From NCBI RefSeq assembly GCF_001039355.2, contig NW_019775551.1, forward strand, positions 110,503 to 174,502: DNA of 64,000 bases, read 5' to 3'. How positions within the stretch are numbered: the first letter of the stretch is position 1; each line of letters begins with the position of its first letter. The notes under the pieces are model-generated. The model made no database searches. It had not been told where the DNA came from and saw only the letters and a list, made by a program, of their open reading frames with translations. This DNA comes from Lingula anatina (Eukaryota > Brachiopoda > Lingulata > Lingulida > Lingulidae). Position numbers and translations under genes: made by a program. Of this stretch, positions 24,179 to 50,960 are shown piece by piece.

Positions 24179-25870
24179 GTGCCATCTCCTATCTTTCAGT
24201 TTGCGGTCAGCCGGCTGATATCGTCTTCGTTATAGACGGGTCCAGAAGCATTTGGCCCGTGGATTTCAAGGAAAGGATGATTGGGTTTCTGAAGAGCTTC
24301 ATCAAGGTATATGTTACTTTGTTGTGTTGTATTTTACTTAATTTTTACAGAGAGTTCTTTGCTGCATGTAGGTACAAATAAGATAGGAGTCCTTCCGATC
24401 TTTTAAAGACAATGAATAATATCCTCTGCTCGCTCCTAGCTTCATTAGGTATATTTACGTGAAAAACAAACGTTTCCTAATACGATTCCACCTATGGCTG
24501 CTAAAATACAATACCATTGCCAATGATTGATTTTTATATTTATATTTAAAGCCTCAGAATACAAACAATGCTCATTTGACTGTTCCAAGGTCATTTTTGT
24601 TTTATTTCGTGAAAATAGCGCCCACTTTTAAAATTCTGAGAGAATATGAATGGAAATTTAACCATGGTGGCACAAATCCACGCAGTTTATGTCACTGTAG
24701 TTTTTGATGGGTTGGATTTCAGGAATTCAATATCCAAGACGATGGATCAGGAACACGTATCGGAGCCATGGTATTCAGCTCGGACACGCCTTACCAGACC
24801 AAAATAGAGTTCAACTTGAAAGACCACTTTAGTCGCGAATCACTTAACAAAGCCATAGATAAGATCCAGCAAACCAAGGGGCAGACCAGAACCGATATAG
24901 CCTTGCAGATAGTAAGTATTAGAACATTTTTCTTTATGGGATGGGATGCATATAATAGGACTTCCATTGGCAAGATGGCAGTTTCAGGTTACGCCAGATT
25001 GTTCCGTATATTATGGACACGCTTGGGTCACCTTGTGATAGATTTGTGAAAGGTCAGTGCCATATTATTCGCGACAGTGGCTTAAACTTGGTAAATACTG
25101 TACATATGGTTTTGGCTACTTTATTTGCCAACTTTAACTCTAACTTTAACTTAAGCGCGCATTCAGTTTTTACCTATTTATTTGAGCATGGTGTAGTTAT
25201 TTATTAATTCTCATTATAGTAATGATAACAAAGCTGTCAGTGGGATTGTATTATTATATTTAAACGGTTTTAAAACAGAGGGTTAAATTATGCAAGTGAT
25301 AGGGCAAAGATTTATATCCAATACATAGATTTTTATACCCTAGCAAAGACTCAAGTTTTATTTTACGTGAACACTAATATAACTGTCTTTCTATACGACA
25401 GGTTCGTGAACAAATGTTCACCAGAGAGAACGGCGCCCGTATCGGCGAGGTCCCTCAGATAGCCATAGTTCTCACCGACGGTAATTCCGACTTCGAAGAG
25501 AAGACGGCGAAGCAAGCAGCGCTGACAAAAGCAAAGGGAATCAAAGTTTTTGCCATTGGGATTGGAAAGGTATTGTTAGTCCATTTTTATCTACCTAAAC
25601 GCAATACATTATTTTTGTGTAGCTGCACCAGTAGAATGGAATAAGTTACCAATTTTTATTAGTCGAATAGAATCACAAGAATCTTTTAAAAAGGAATTGA
25701 AAACTCACATTTTTAAGACATATTTTATTCATGAATTTTAAATTTTACATTAAAGAAACCTTGGATTTTTTACTTTTTTAAAAGTAAGTAATTAAAATTA
25801 CTGTTTATTACAATTTAGTCTAGCTCTGGTTTATATAATATTTATCTTAACCATTTTTATCTATAAACTN

Positions 25871-25921
<51 letters not shown>

Positions 25922-28766
25922 AGTCTTTCTTCCACTAAATCTCCGTTACAGTGCATTTTGGCGTAATATATCCCATCTTACAGCAATGCGTGGTGCTGTC
26001 CTTGTGTTTCAGCATTTTGTTTGCCCTTTTCTTTATATCCAAATTTAGATAGATACAATGTACAAATATTAGTTAATTACTGGTAAAAACATATAAAATA
26101 GATTAAGAAATTACAAAAGCGGACAGATAGAAAAAGGAAATAAAGGAAGCGCGAGTGAATGGACGAGAAAGCGAGTTAAAGAATAAATGTTGCCTGTATG
26201 AAAATAACTAAAAGGAAATTAGCTGAAAATAGACTTTGGCACCGGTGAACAGATTTTGGGGACAAATAAAAGAATTTCTGGAAAAATAACAGAGAGCCAA
26301 TCATTGCAATGGCCATTTGCAGTTGTAAAGCATAGATAATTAAGCTGAACATGTTTATATCCGTCCTTTTGGATGGCGGCGACCGCGTTTACAGTACGTG
26401 TAGAAGGCATTAAACCGAAAATGTGCTCCTGGAAGGAAGGTAATGATTTCTAGTGCAGTTTTTATTCACACGGACGTGTTTTTGCATGTTTAGTATAATT
26501 TTCACCGGATATAAGTTGCTCTCAGCCTGGCCATTTCAATAAAACAANTCTTAACCATTTTTATCTATAAACTTCTTTGTATTTTATGTTGTGCAGTCTA
26601 TTGAACATTTTATGGATTTTAGACTCGAAATAAATATATTATTTTTTATACTTATTAATTATTAATACACATATAGCCTACAGGCATACACGCACTGCAG
26701 GATTTTTATAAGGGAGGGGGGGCAAGAATAGAATTATTATATAATTATTATGTAAAATGATTTTGTCTCGGTTATTATTATAATACTTTATTTGGAAGGA
26801 AAGGAGAGATGGGCGGAGAAGGGAAAACATTTACCTCCGATACTAAGGGATGGTCACGTGGCTGGTGGCTCCTCCCATGGATCACTCTCAAACACGCGCT
26901 CAAAAGTATCAAAGAAAGCAGACGACCATTGTACAAACGTGACCCCCCTCCCCCCCCCCCCCACCCGCACCCCCAACCCCCCACTTCTTGATTACCTAAT
27001 AACTGCCAGAAATAAATATTTTAACGCCTGCCGTGGTCTCCTTGAAATCGTTAATAATTTAAAAAAATAAACACATAAATGAACAGACTGGTTATAAATA
27101 TATTAATAATATACCTAAACTGAGTGTAGATTCAATTTTTAAAATGATATAAGGCAACTGTTGGCGCGATGTGAGACGGTTTGGACATAATCCGCCTTCA
27201 CCTATTTGGGATATGAATGTTGTCTAGAACAGGTCTGTGCATTCATGGCGCCATGCGTCGGTTGAACTTTACAAATAGTGCACACGGGCAGCTAGGGCTC
27301 TCTCTCTTCAGCCGGAAAACAGGAGAATTGTTGGGAAAGGTTAATCACTGATTCACACTTCTGAATTTGGCAAAATGGATAATATTACTTATTTTATATT
27401 CTGTTTAGGTGGATGAGAAAGAATTGAAAGTCATAGCAACCGGGCCAGACGAGGTGATTACAGTGGGCGACTTCTCGGCTTTGGCAGGCATAAAGCGTGA
27501 ACTCAGCATTAAGACCTGTGAAATCAAACCACCATGTGTCATCACAACCGGTATGCTCTTGACTGATCATATACGACATTTAACGAATCTTTTTTTATGT
27601 TAATGCAAACGGAAAGAAAGTCACTTTGATGACCTTTTTCGATTTGCAGCAAATGACTAGTGATTTTCAACCGTTGCTCTTTTTGAATACATTTCCCAAA
27701 ATCTAACTCGTCAGAATTTATTTACAGATTGTGGTGATGATCTGCAGACAGATGTCACTTTCGTGCTCAGCGAAAGCGTCACAACAACTCCCGGAACCAC
27801 GACGGAAAGTATCGAACTTATCCGAAACATCACGAGCAAGTTCAACATCGGGAAAGACGAGATTCAGGTATCGCTAGTGCCCGTGACAAGACCGGGTCCA
27901 GGCTTCTATTTCAAAGATTACTCGGATTATGATGGAATTGATGGTCATTTGGAGAAATTTGAAGCAAGAATTAAGGTAAAATGAAACCAATTCTTTCTCC
28001 TTGAGAAAATTTAACTTTAATCGATTATCATGTAAATTATTAGTCCAAGCAGGAATATCGGGTATCACAACGTTTGTATTTGACCATAACCCAGCCGAAG
28101 AATGCCTGTATAATGGCGATTCAAATTTCATTTCGTTCCTCTATACACATTAACAAGTGCAAACATGTTTTAATAACTTCACTTACATAAAGAACATTTA
28201 TTGAATGAAGGTTTGATAGATGAGTAATAAACTAATATATTATTCAAGGAATTTATTGCTATAACTTTTGCATGACAATTAAGAGAAATGACATAATTTT
28301 TTATTGAAAGAATGACTACAAATACAATATATTGATACCAGGTATTGGAGACAACGGGAGCACGCATCCGAGCGATGACAGACATGCTGTACGACCAAAA
28401 GAACGGGGCACGCCCTGGGGTCCGTAAACTTGGTATCATAATCCTAGATGGCGCTTCAGCAAACGTACGCAAAACTATGGCCGCTGCTAGCGCCGCCTAC
28501 AATCGAGGCGTCGAGATGGTTGCCATAGGAATAGGAGACAGCGTCAACCTTAAAGAGCTGCGCTCTATTGGACGCAACTCCAGGAGAGTCATCCGACTGC
28601 CGGATTATGAAAGTTTCAATGGGCTGAAAAGGACCCTATTTTACCGTATCACCTGCAAAGGTAAGCCAATCAAACCATTTATTGATGAGGGGAGGATCAA
28701 AAACAAGATTTATAAAATGACAAAATAATGAAAAATTATTGCTAAAACTGTCGTTGACGGAACACG

Positions 28767-28809
<43 letters not shown>

Positions 28810-29248
28810 TTGACGCGATTCTTATTTATTAATCATTTTCAACAGAGGCCAACACTTTCAATACTGCCATATAAGTCCAGTTCATACCGCAATCATGAAA
28901 ACATTTTTCTCAAGTAGAGTAAAAAAAAATAAAAGTGAGCAAATATACATTAAGTAGCGTATATCTAGAGAGAGAGCATATAACATTTTGCCGTGTCTGT
29001 TTGCGCTTTATGTCCTTTCATTTTGAAATAGTGATATCAGGCACACATCACCGTGCAGTGGATATTGGAAAGATGCTTTAAAGCAAAACTTTACTTTACT
29101 ATACTTAACTTTACTTTACTTTGGATGAGAAAGAATTGAATTCAATTTGATTTAATTTTTAATTTATTTTATTTCATCTTTATTTTTAGGGCGCACTGAA
29201 CCGGACCCTGACGATATTTGCGACCCGGGAGATGAGGAAGAAAAATAA
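21775..29248 (+). CDS. Secreted protein with two VWA domains
   Basis: Exons: 21775-21869 (5' UTR, then ATG at 21822), 24200-24306, 24723-24911, 25402-25569, 27409-27550, 27728-27975, 28342-28660, 29190-29248 (stop TAA). From exon 24200 on, all phases join. The first exon encodes the signal peptide M-K-L-S-A-L-L-L-V-A-M-A-T-V-V-A. VWA-1 has D-I-V-F-V-I-D-G-S-R-S (MIDAS D-x-S-x-S), R-T-D for the MIDAS Thr, and V-L-T-D-G. VWA-2 starts at exon 27728, where the MIDAS is replaced by V-L-S-E-S-V-T-T, although I-I-L-D-G is kept. The tail is short and acidic (D-P-G-D-E-E-E-K). About 426 residues. Architecture resembles matrilin-like matrix proteins and the byssal proximal thread matrix protein type. 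The exon 1 to exon 2 phase does not fit unless a small exon was missed or the inner AG at 24213 is used. Confidence 0.75.
23437..23493. repeat. (AAT)n microsatellite
   Basis: Pure AAT run in VWA-gene intron 1. Confidence 0.92.
23856..23878. repeat. (GT)n microsatellite
   Basis: Short GT run in VWA-gene intron 1. Confidence 0.88.
24148..24178. repeat. (ATT)n microsatellite before the VWA-1 acceptor
   Basis: ATT run ending about 20 bp before the acceptor of exon 24200, so it overlaps the branch-point/polypyrimidine region. Confidence 0.9.
24200..27550 (+). CDS. VWA domain 1 (four exons)
   Basis: 24200-24306 carries the first strand and MIDAS loop D-G-S-R-S-I-W. 24723-24911 carries R-I-G-A-M-V-F-S-S and the G-Q-T-R-T-D loop. 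25402-25569 carries A-I-V-L-T-D-G-N-S-D and the final-strand segment K-V-F-A-I-G-I-G-K. 27409-27550 closes the domain and adds T-C-E-I-K-P-P-C. All three MIDAS elements are present, so metal-dependent binding is plausible. The long intron 25570-27408 contains an N-bounded foreign segment. Confidence 0.85.
25871..26547. repeat. N-bounded copy of the 16267-16943 segment inside a VWA intron
   Basis: Single Ns at 25870 and 26548 flank the segment. The sequence just before the first N (ATTTTTATCTATAAACT) recurs just after the second N, so the host intron resumes with a short overlap. Either a repeat insertion captured at a gap, or wrongly gap-filled sequence seeded by the shared (TA)n tract. Confidence 0.8.
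27728..28660 (+). CDS. VWA domain 2, degenerate MIDAS (two exons)
   Basis: 27728-27975 starts D-C-G-D-D-L-Q-T-D-V-T-F-V-L-S-E-S, where Ser stands in place of the MIDAS Asp. 28342-28660 has T-T-G-A-R-I-R-A-M, L-G-I-I-I-L-D-G-A and V-A-I-G-I-G-D-S, then ends R-I-T-C-K-G. Loss of the first MIDAS Asp suggests metal-independent or structural function. Both exons are well supported by phase and splice sites. Confidence 0.82.
28768..28812. repeat. (ATTT)n microsatellite
   Basis: ATTT run in the last intron of the VWA gene. Confidence 0.9.
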
Positions 29249-30618
29249 TCCGGGACTTAGTACAAGTGTATAACAACACGTATATCATTCCGATTCCAAA
29301 TCGCAAGCCAAAATGAACTGAATTGGAAACCATGTTTCAACGTAATGCGAGATATCACGTTATTGGCATGCCGCCATAAAATTTTAGACTCGATTTCTAG
29401 TAAGCTTTGTCTTTTTGCTATTTTCACGTTTTTCTTAACAGATAAATACGGATAATTCAACCCTTTATTTTTATTTCCATGCAGTATAATTGATTCGTTT
29501 CCCTTTGCCATTCTAAGTATTGACGTAAGTTTATCATCACATCTGCCAAATCAAATAGTTCTTAAGGCGTTATATATGTTGCTGAATTCCATGTACAGTG
29601 TGTATTGTCTAAATGTATTCCTTGAGTGTACCTGACCTCAACGAATTTCAGTGTTTTGTTAAATTTTATTTCTTTTTTGTTCAACCCAGTTCAAATTATA
29701 ATAGCTAATTATTAACTGTTTTTAACTTGGAAGAAATAGTTATGCGCTTTTATTTTTGAATTGATGTTTTGAATCATCGAAGTACTGGCAGACTGTCCAT
29801 GGTGTGTGGAGTCACGTCTTAACTGCTGACGTCATATATGGTATAAAGATCAATGTCGAATGTGAGCATGAGTGTGTGTGTGTGTGTGTGTGAATGTGTG
29901 TGTGTGTGTGCTCTCCTTAAGTGATTTTATTGTTGTTACACATTAATGTCTGCTTATGTCATACTTAACATCTGTAAGTATCGAGCAATAACATAAAGGT
30001 TTGCGCCTACTACAGTCGGGCAAATTCTTTGACGATCTTTTAAAATTGGCTTGCTTATTAATTTATGTCTTAATAACAGATAATATATTATTATTAATTT
30101 TTATAATCAGCAGCAATGTATTTTCCCTGATGATTGGAACGATCAATGGACTTCGAGGCACAATATAATTGTGAAAATGTACATAAATTTTCCATACGAT
30201 TAAACTGATTTTGTGTCAAGAAAAGGCTTATTTTATATGCGCATATAGAAAATGGTAACACAGAAACTACGGCATGCATTCGCCTAAAAGAGCTTAAAAT
30301 TCAAAATCGCAGTTGCTTTATCATTTAGAGAAACAAACATTATTTAAAGATTTAAATGAAAACCATGAATGACAAGGTCTTTATAGCTACATCCAGTGGA
30401 TTTTAACTGTAGACGTCGCGCGAGAGCCTTGGCCTGCACTAGCAGGGTACCTACTCTTAAAGTTGACGTTGACTTATCCTGTGACAAATACAGGTGGATG
30501 GTCCAAACGTGAGTAGGGATCTGAAATACCAGTGTGTTGTGACAGAGAGTCTCCCATTCAACTGAACTCACTGGGCGAGCGGTGACTCAGCTCGTTAGTT
30601 GAAGTGTGAGTTTGACTG

Positions 30619-30826
30619 CATCAAAACATTTAAAAGTATTACTAGAGCAAATTACATATCCTACCACCGTCCGTGCCGTGGTTTGGGACTGATGTTTTTA
30701 TTAAGGTTAGGGTACTTTGGCGAGCCCTAGTAGGAGTGAAGCGCTAAAAAAAGTTGAAACCCCTGCACGTTGGTGCATGTTGTTAACATAGAGAGGCTAG
30801 TGCTTGGCAAATTACGATTATTAGTT
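30619..30826. repeat. 208-bp direct repeat, copy 1
   Basis: Matches 31837-32044 with no difference seen by eye. Starts CATCAAAACATTTAAAAG and ends ACGATTATTAGTT. The pair encloses about 1.0 kb of unrelated sequence. Confidence 0.85.
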
Positions 30827-31836
30827 CCAAGCTGCTATGACTGTCGTCTTGGTAACGCGTAATACTGACGGCTTCCCACCTAGATTATGACTGCCATCTT
30901 TTAGTGGCTTTCAAACTAATTATGTCCTGAAACTATGAATTATCGTATAATGTTTGGCGATTTCAATAAACCCACAGGGGTAAAGTTTGAATAAACGATA
31001 GAATACATACCGGTAGATGTTCCTGAGGAGATGAAGAGATCAAGCTGTGTGTGTGACAGAGAACTTAAGGACATATAGGACACGAAAAAGTATGATTTCT
31101 GTCGTTATATCATTCTCCAAAGCCTCAGTGACAAGTTTCACCACGCACCCGGGATGGGAATCCCACCGCTCTCTACAGTGTCTGAAAACAACTCAGATAG
31201 GGGCAGTACAGGTGAAATACTCTGTACTTTCAGTTTGCTAATATGCACCTCTAATACAAAATATATAAAGGTGGGTGACAAAAATCCACCATACAAATCT
31301 GGAGATTGATGATTTTATATTAAATCCGTTGTCTACCATATTCTGCGTGACTAGTGGGAAGCAAAATAAGCTATGGTTAAATAAAATATTCAAAAGTACG
31401 CGTAAATGCAGAGGAAAGTACCGCCGCTTTCAATATTTTACAGCTTGTAGTAGGGGGAGAGGGGTGTGGCTGCAGATGCACGTTGCAACAAAGAAGAAAA
31501 ACGCTGCAAATGCATTTGACAACAAGGTTACTTATATGAGCCTCGTGCCACGATTTTATATCAAACACGGAGAAGATTCGCCATGCATCGCATAGGCTGG
31601 GCTTCAATCAAAGCACCAACAGAGACTCTTTCCCCCTGGCGGATTCAATGTTTTACCCGGGGAACAGGGGGGGGGGTGGAGGGCACATTGTTTTTAATGT
31701 CGAACGAAGCAAAAAATGTGTAAAACAATAGACTGGGATAAATTGGCCGCTCGTTTTCGCTAAAAATAAAAATCTTATGACTGCATTTAGGTCAAATATA
31801 GAACAATCGCCAGCTTATCTTTAACCCCATAGGATC

Positions 31837-32044
31837 CATCAAAACATTTAAAAGTATTACTAGAGCAAATTACATATCCTACCACCGTCCGTGCCGTGGT
31901 TTGGGACTGATGTTTTTATTAAGGTTAGGGTACTTTGGCGAGCCCTAGTAGGAGTGAAGCGCTAAAAAAAGTTGAAACCCCTGCACGTTGGTGCATGTTG
32001 TTAACATAGAGAGGCTAGTGCTTGGCAAATTACGATTATTAGTT
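31837..32044. repeat. 208-bp direct repeat, copy 2
   Basis: Same orientation and sequence as 30619-30826. Neither copy starts TG or ends CA, and the outer flanks show no matching target duplication, so an LTR pair is not demonstrated. Confidence 0.85.
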
Positions 32045-32083
32045 TAGTTTAGATTATCTTTAAGATATATAAGAGGAGGCATT

Positions 32084-32113
32084 ATGGCCCTTCAGATTAG
32101 CTGAAGGGGCCAT
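32084..32113. repeat. Short hairpin
   Basis: ATGGCCCTTCAG, a five-base loop, then CTGAAGGGGCCAT: a near-perfect stem with one bulged base. Probably the end of a dispersed repeat rather than a gene regulatory site. Confidence 0.6.
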
Positions 32114-32298
32114 TAATTAAACCTGCACGCGTCACTGATAGATACATTAAAGTTGCTTACATTTAACCTATATTTTACTCTTTTTTGTTTCCCTTGCTTT
32201 CCGTTCCACGTACTAAATGTCCAAAAGGAACATTTTAATCTCATACTGGACGTTCAAACATCTGCTAGATGTTTTTCCGAGGCTATAGAGGGTTATGG

Positions 32299-32330
<32 letters not shown>

Positions 32331-33592
32331 CCCTCCGTTCTTGCCAATACGTATCAAACTTTTTGGCAGGTGAGATAGGGGCGTAAACAAGAAATGGGTC
32401 AAACACACAAATTTAACGCAGCCGTCCTTGAGTTGTTAGAATTTTGTATCACGTATGCACTGATAGACCCGGTTGCCTTCAGGGAGGTGTCTCCGTCAAC
32501 AGCATACACGTATACCAGTGCATGTTGTGTATTGTCAAAGGTGGGTCCTGAAGGGGGAGAGAAGGCTCTTATTGAAACAAAACAGTTCCAAAGAAAGACG
32601 CTCGCCGTAGTCCATCAAAGGCAGTTTGTTTTCATGCATATGTACTAGTATTCGGCATTGGAAAGTTACTTTTTAAAGTATTGCTACTACATGTACATTT
32701 ATTAAAGTTACATATTTTATTTTAGTTAGATGATTGTGCAAATGTATACAGTATATATACCGGGTACATTTCGAAGTTATTCGATGTCCAAAGTCACAAA
32801 GAGGTTTTAACATTTACTAATAACATTCGCGACGGAGCTTAGGAAAGGCCACCCTCGCCCACCCACCCACTGAGGATGAGCAGAATTGGTTAATAGAAAA
32901 ATTTATCTCTAGACAAAATTTCATTTATTTATTTATTTATTTATCATTAATTTATGTTGTACATAATCTTGACACGGGTAACAAATACCGGTCTGTAATT
33001 GGGGAGCTCTGTCTCCATTCTTCCTACACGTATTATTAATTAACGTTATTTTTTATTCAGTTCCGGTTGAGCATGGTTGTTAACGTGCTTTGCGTTGTAT
33101 GGCGATACGTAATATATGTCTTTGTGTCAGTGGAAAAGACTTTAGGCCACCCTTATATTTTATTCTTTAGAATTTGAAGCTATAAGCCTAGCAACTGGTT
33201 GAGGTACACAGTCTGACCTCAGATGTCAGTATGGGGTCTTGTGACTCAGTAGATGGAGTATCTCAGTGTTGACAAATGACGTACCGTATATGTTAGGACT
33301 TGTGGGTGTGCTACAGAGGTGTGTATCAGATAGTTGTACTTGACATAATTTAGGTCAAACTTCTTATACGCCGTAATAGCAGGTAGATTGAACTTTGAAA
33401 GGCTTTATTGCCGTCGTGCAGAGATATTTACAAGTTTTCTGTATTATAGATCTCTTCTCGACTATTGGATAACATTTAAAGACAATTGCTCCATTTGCCA
33501 GGAGTTCTGTGTGACACAGAAAAGACGTGCTTTACACACTGCAAAATTGCCCTGTCTGACGGCTTTGAACAACGGAGACACATAATTGTAAG

Positions 33593-33783
33593 ATGGAAAG
33601 AAGAAGCAAAGGAAGACTGATCCTGGCCCTGGCCGCCCTTGTCCTGGTGGTGGTAGGTGCGGTGGTGGGGATTGTGCTCGGTGCCAGGAAGACGTCCCCA
33701 GGAGAGGTGGACACGCAGCAGGTGGACGCCTTGGTGGCGTGCATAGCCAGGGAGGGGACACGGGACGAGTGTGAGGCCACAGG
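33593..33783 (+). CDS. GH31 alpha-glucosidase exon 1: membrane anchor and trefoil start
   Basis: ATG at 33593 starts M-E-R-R-S-K-G-R, then a hydrophobic segment (about residues 8-31) with no cleavage-like polar boundary, so a type II signal anchor as in sucrase-isomaltase and maltase-glucoamylase. The exon ends in a trefoil-like start (A-C-I-A-R-E-G-T-R-D-E-C-E-A-T-G), donor GTAAGG, phase 2. A short basic cytoplasmic tail precedes the anchor. It joins in phase to either exon 2 copy (35467 or 44514). Confidence 0.78.
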
Positions 33784-33850
33784 GTAAGGATTGTTCTGCG
33801 ACATTTTTGATCTGATCGCTTATTGATCATGGATTGTGATACGGTGTGAG

Positions 33851-33950
33851 AGGGGGGTGATGGGTGGGTGGGGGTGGGGTGATGGGGGGTGGGGTGATGG
33901 GTGGGTGGGGATGGGGTGATGGGTGGGTGGGGTGATGGGTGGGTGGGATG
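33851..33950. repeat. G-rich tandem repeat in GH31 intron 1
   Basis: Repeated GGGTGGGTGGGG and GGTGATGGG motifs directly after exon 1. The plus strand has many runs of three or more G with short loops, so G-quadruplex formation in the transcribed RNA is possible. Confidence 0.8.
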
Positions 33951-35466
33951 GCGAGGCACAAAGATAACGTTGATCTCGGTTAAAAAAGGCAAATATGAAA
34001 TCGATGCGTATAACTTGATAGAGATCCACGTTCTGCTTGTTATGCTCTATTTTTCATTTCCTTTTCGTCGTTTTTAGAGAGGGAGGATTAAGGTGGAGGG
34101 GATGCCTCATACGCTAAGGGGGGATTGGCTCTTGCCCCCACCCCCACCCCCTCCATGGATCTGATATAACTGATTCCGTTATTGTTGGATTTTACACTGA
34201 TATGACATCTAACCCGACAAAATTTGAACCGGCATTACAGGTTTGAGTACTGGTAGATTATGAGAGTTTATCCTGAAAAAATGGGGTTGGGGACAGACAC
34301 TTTGAAACATGCGGTTGGTTGCCCGTAGTAACAGAAATTAGGCGTAGAGGCGGTACGGGCACGGGTTAGGTAAGTGTCATGATAGTAAGCCAATGTAAGC
34401 TAGCTCTTTCAGCTCCTTCTGTCATGTTTGCTCTTTTTTTCTTTAACTTATTCTTTTACCGTACCATACGCCTCCCCGCCTAATTTCTGCCGAACTCGGA
34501 TCAGATATTTATCTGCTCACTGTTTTATGACCAAAGGAGAAATCATCTACGTCGTGAAAGAAAACAGGGATGAAACAGGACATGGGTTGTTTTGCTTACT
34601 CCCCACCCACCTCATTCTCCAATCTCGGATGTCGCTTTGCTCGGTTCATGAATATTAAAACCACATAAAGCGATTTCAGAAAGGATATTGTCACCCTTCG
34701 CCAAATAAACTCCTTATTATAGCCCATACACTCGTGGTCATACCACTCTGCCATTTTCTTTAAAATCTTGTTCGCCCTATACCGATTGCTATCTCACCTT
34801 AAAAAGAAAGGTGTTAAATTGACGATTAAAGCTTTGAGTTTCCTATGCTTATACATTGCAACGAGGAATAAAAACTCTGATATTTTATATTTTTGAGGGT
34901 TTTTTATTGTTTTAAATCAACACAAAGATAGTTGCATTATTGAATTATTAGATGCGGGAAAAACTCCATTTTTGGTATCTGGATGGTAATAAAGGTTACA
35001 ATACCCTTTAATGCGTTTCAAATACCTGACCGATTTTGATTGTGTTTCTTACATTATGGTATTTATGTGGTGTTCATGAGACTTTGTTGTGGTTTTTTAC
35101 CTTCATTGGCCGATCAAGATTACAGTCGAGTGTCTTAAAGGGTGTTTAAAAGCAACTTAAATAAGGAAGTATACATAGTTACGACGTTTATATTATAATC
35201 AGCTTCTGAGAAACCGCTCGCTGGAAAGTGGTGAGTGAAGAATTAATGAACTGAGGTTAAGAACAGGTGAACTTTTACATTATTTAGCAAGCAGTATAAT
35301 AAAAGCGATAATTTCTGGTAAAAGTCATGCATATACTAGTAAATATGTTGGATGCTGTAATATTTAAGTACCACTGAGATTTGATCAGATATCGATGGCA
35401 AAACTTCTTGTATGGACATTGAGGGTATACCTTTGGGTAATTAGTAAAAATGTTTTCCCTTATCAG

Positions 35467-43403
<7,937 letters not shown>

Positions 43404-44513
43404 GTGGGTTACAAATATTACAGATNACTGTTAGCTAGCTCTTTCAGCTCCTTCTGTCATGTTTGCTCTTTTTTTCTTTAACTTATTCTTTTACCGTACC
43501 ATACGCCTCCCCGCCTAATTTCTGCCGAACTCGGATCAGATATTTATCTGCTCACTGTTTTATGACCAAAGGAGAAATCATCTACGTCGTGAAAGAAAAC
43601 AGGGATGAAACAGGACATGGGTTGTTTTGCTTACTCCCCACCCACCTCATTCTCCAATCTCGGATGTCGCTTTGCTCGGTTCATGAATATTAAAACCACA
43701 TAAAGCGATTTCAGAAAGGATATTGTCACCCTTCGCCAAATAAACTCTTTATTATAGCCCATACACTCGTGGTCATACAACTCTGCCATTTTCTTTAAAA
43801 TCTTGTTCAGGATGAAGTTAGCCCTATACCGATTGCTATCTCACCTTAAAAAGAAAGGTGTTAAATTGACGATTAAAGCTTTGAGTTGCCTATGTTTATA
43901 CATTGTAACGAGGAATAAAACCTCTGATATTTTATATTTTCGAGGGTTTTTTATGGTTTAAAATCAACACAAAGATAGTTGCATTATTGAATAATTAGAT
44001 GCGGGAAAAACTTCATTTTCGGTATCTGGATGGTAATAAAGGTTACAATACCCTTATATGCGTTTCAAATACCTGACCGATTTTGATCGTGTTTCTTACA
44101 TTATGGTATTTATGTGGTGTTCATGAGACTTTGTTGTGGTTTTTACCTTCATTGGCCGATCAAGATTACAGCCGAGTGTCTTAAAGGGTGTTTAAAAGCA
44201 ACTTAAATAAGGAAGTATACATAGTAACGACGTTTATAATATAATCAACTTCTGAGAAACCGCTCGCTGGAAAGTGGTAAGTGAAGAATTAATGAACTGA
44301 GGTTAAGAACAGGTGAACTTTTACATCATTTAGCAAGCAGTATAATAAAAGCGATAATTTCTGGAAAAAGTCATGCATATACTAGTAAATATGTTGGATG
44401 CTGTAATATTTAAGTACCACTCAGATTTGATCAGATATCGATGGCAAAAAAAACTTGTATGGACATCGAGGGTATACCTTTCGGTAATTAGTAAAAATGT
44501 TTTCCCTTATCAG

Positions 44514-50838
<6,325 letters not shown>

Positions 50839-50902
50839 GTGGGTAACAAATATTACAGCTACACATACCAAAAACACGCAGTCATAAAAAACGTACACTA
50901 CA

Positions 50903-50913
50903 TCTCTCTCTCT

Positions 50914-50957
<44 letters not shown>
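50903..50957. repeat. (TC)n microsatellite
   Basis: TC run in GH31 intron 10, close to the end of duplicated block B. Confidence 0.92.

Positions 50958-50960
<3 letters not shown>

Larger units (their letters stand above)
29249..33592. other. Gene-poor region between the VWA and GH31 genes
   Basis: Begins with the 3' UTR of the VWA gene and ends with the presumed promoter and 5' UTR of the GH31 gene. Contains a TG microsatellite (29872-29911), a CA microsatellite (32300-32329), a 208-bp direct repeat pair and a hairpin near 32084. No coding sequence supported. Confidence 0.5.

Noticed and set aside
30577..30612. tRNA-like sequence (GGTGACTCAGCTCGTTAG)
   Set aside because: Only an A-box-like motif; no partner stems or B box.
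33462..33992. Pro/His-rich minus-strand frame of 176 codons
   Set aside because: Antisense of the GH31 first exon and of the G-rich repeat; low complexity only.
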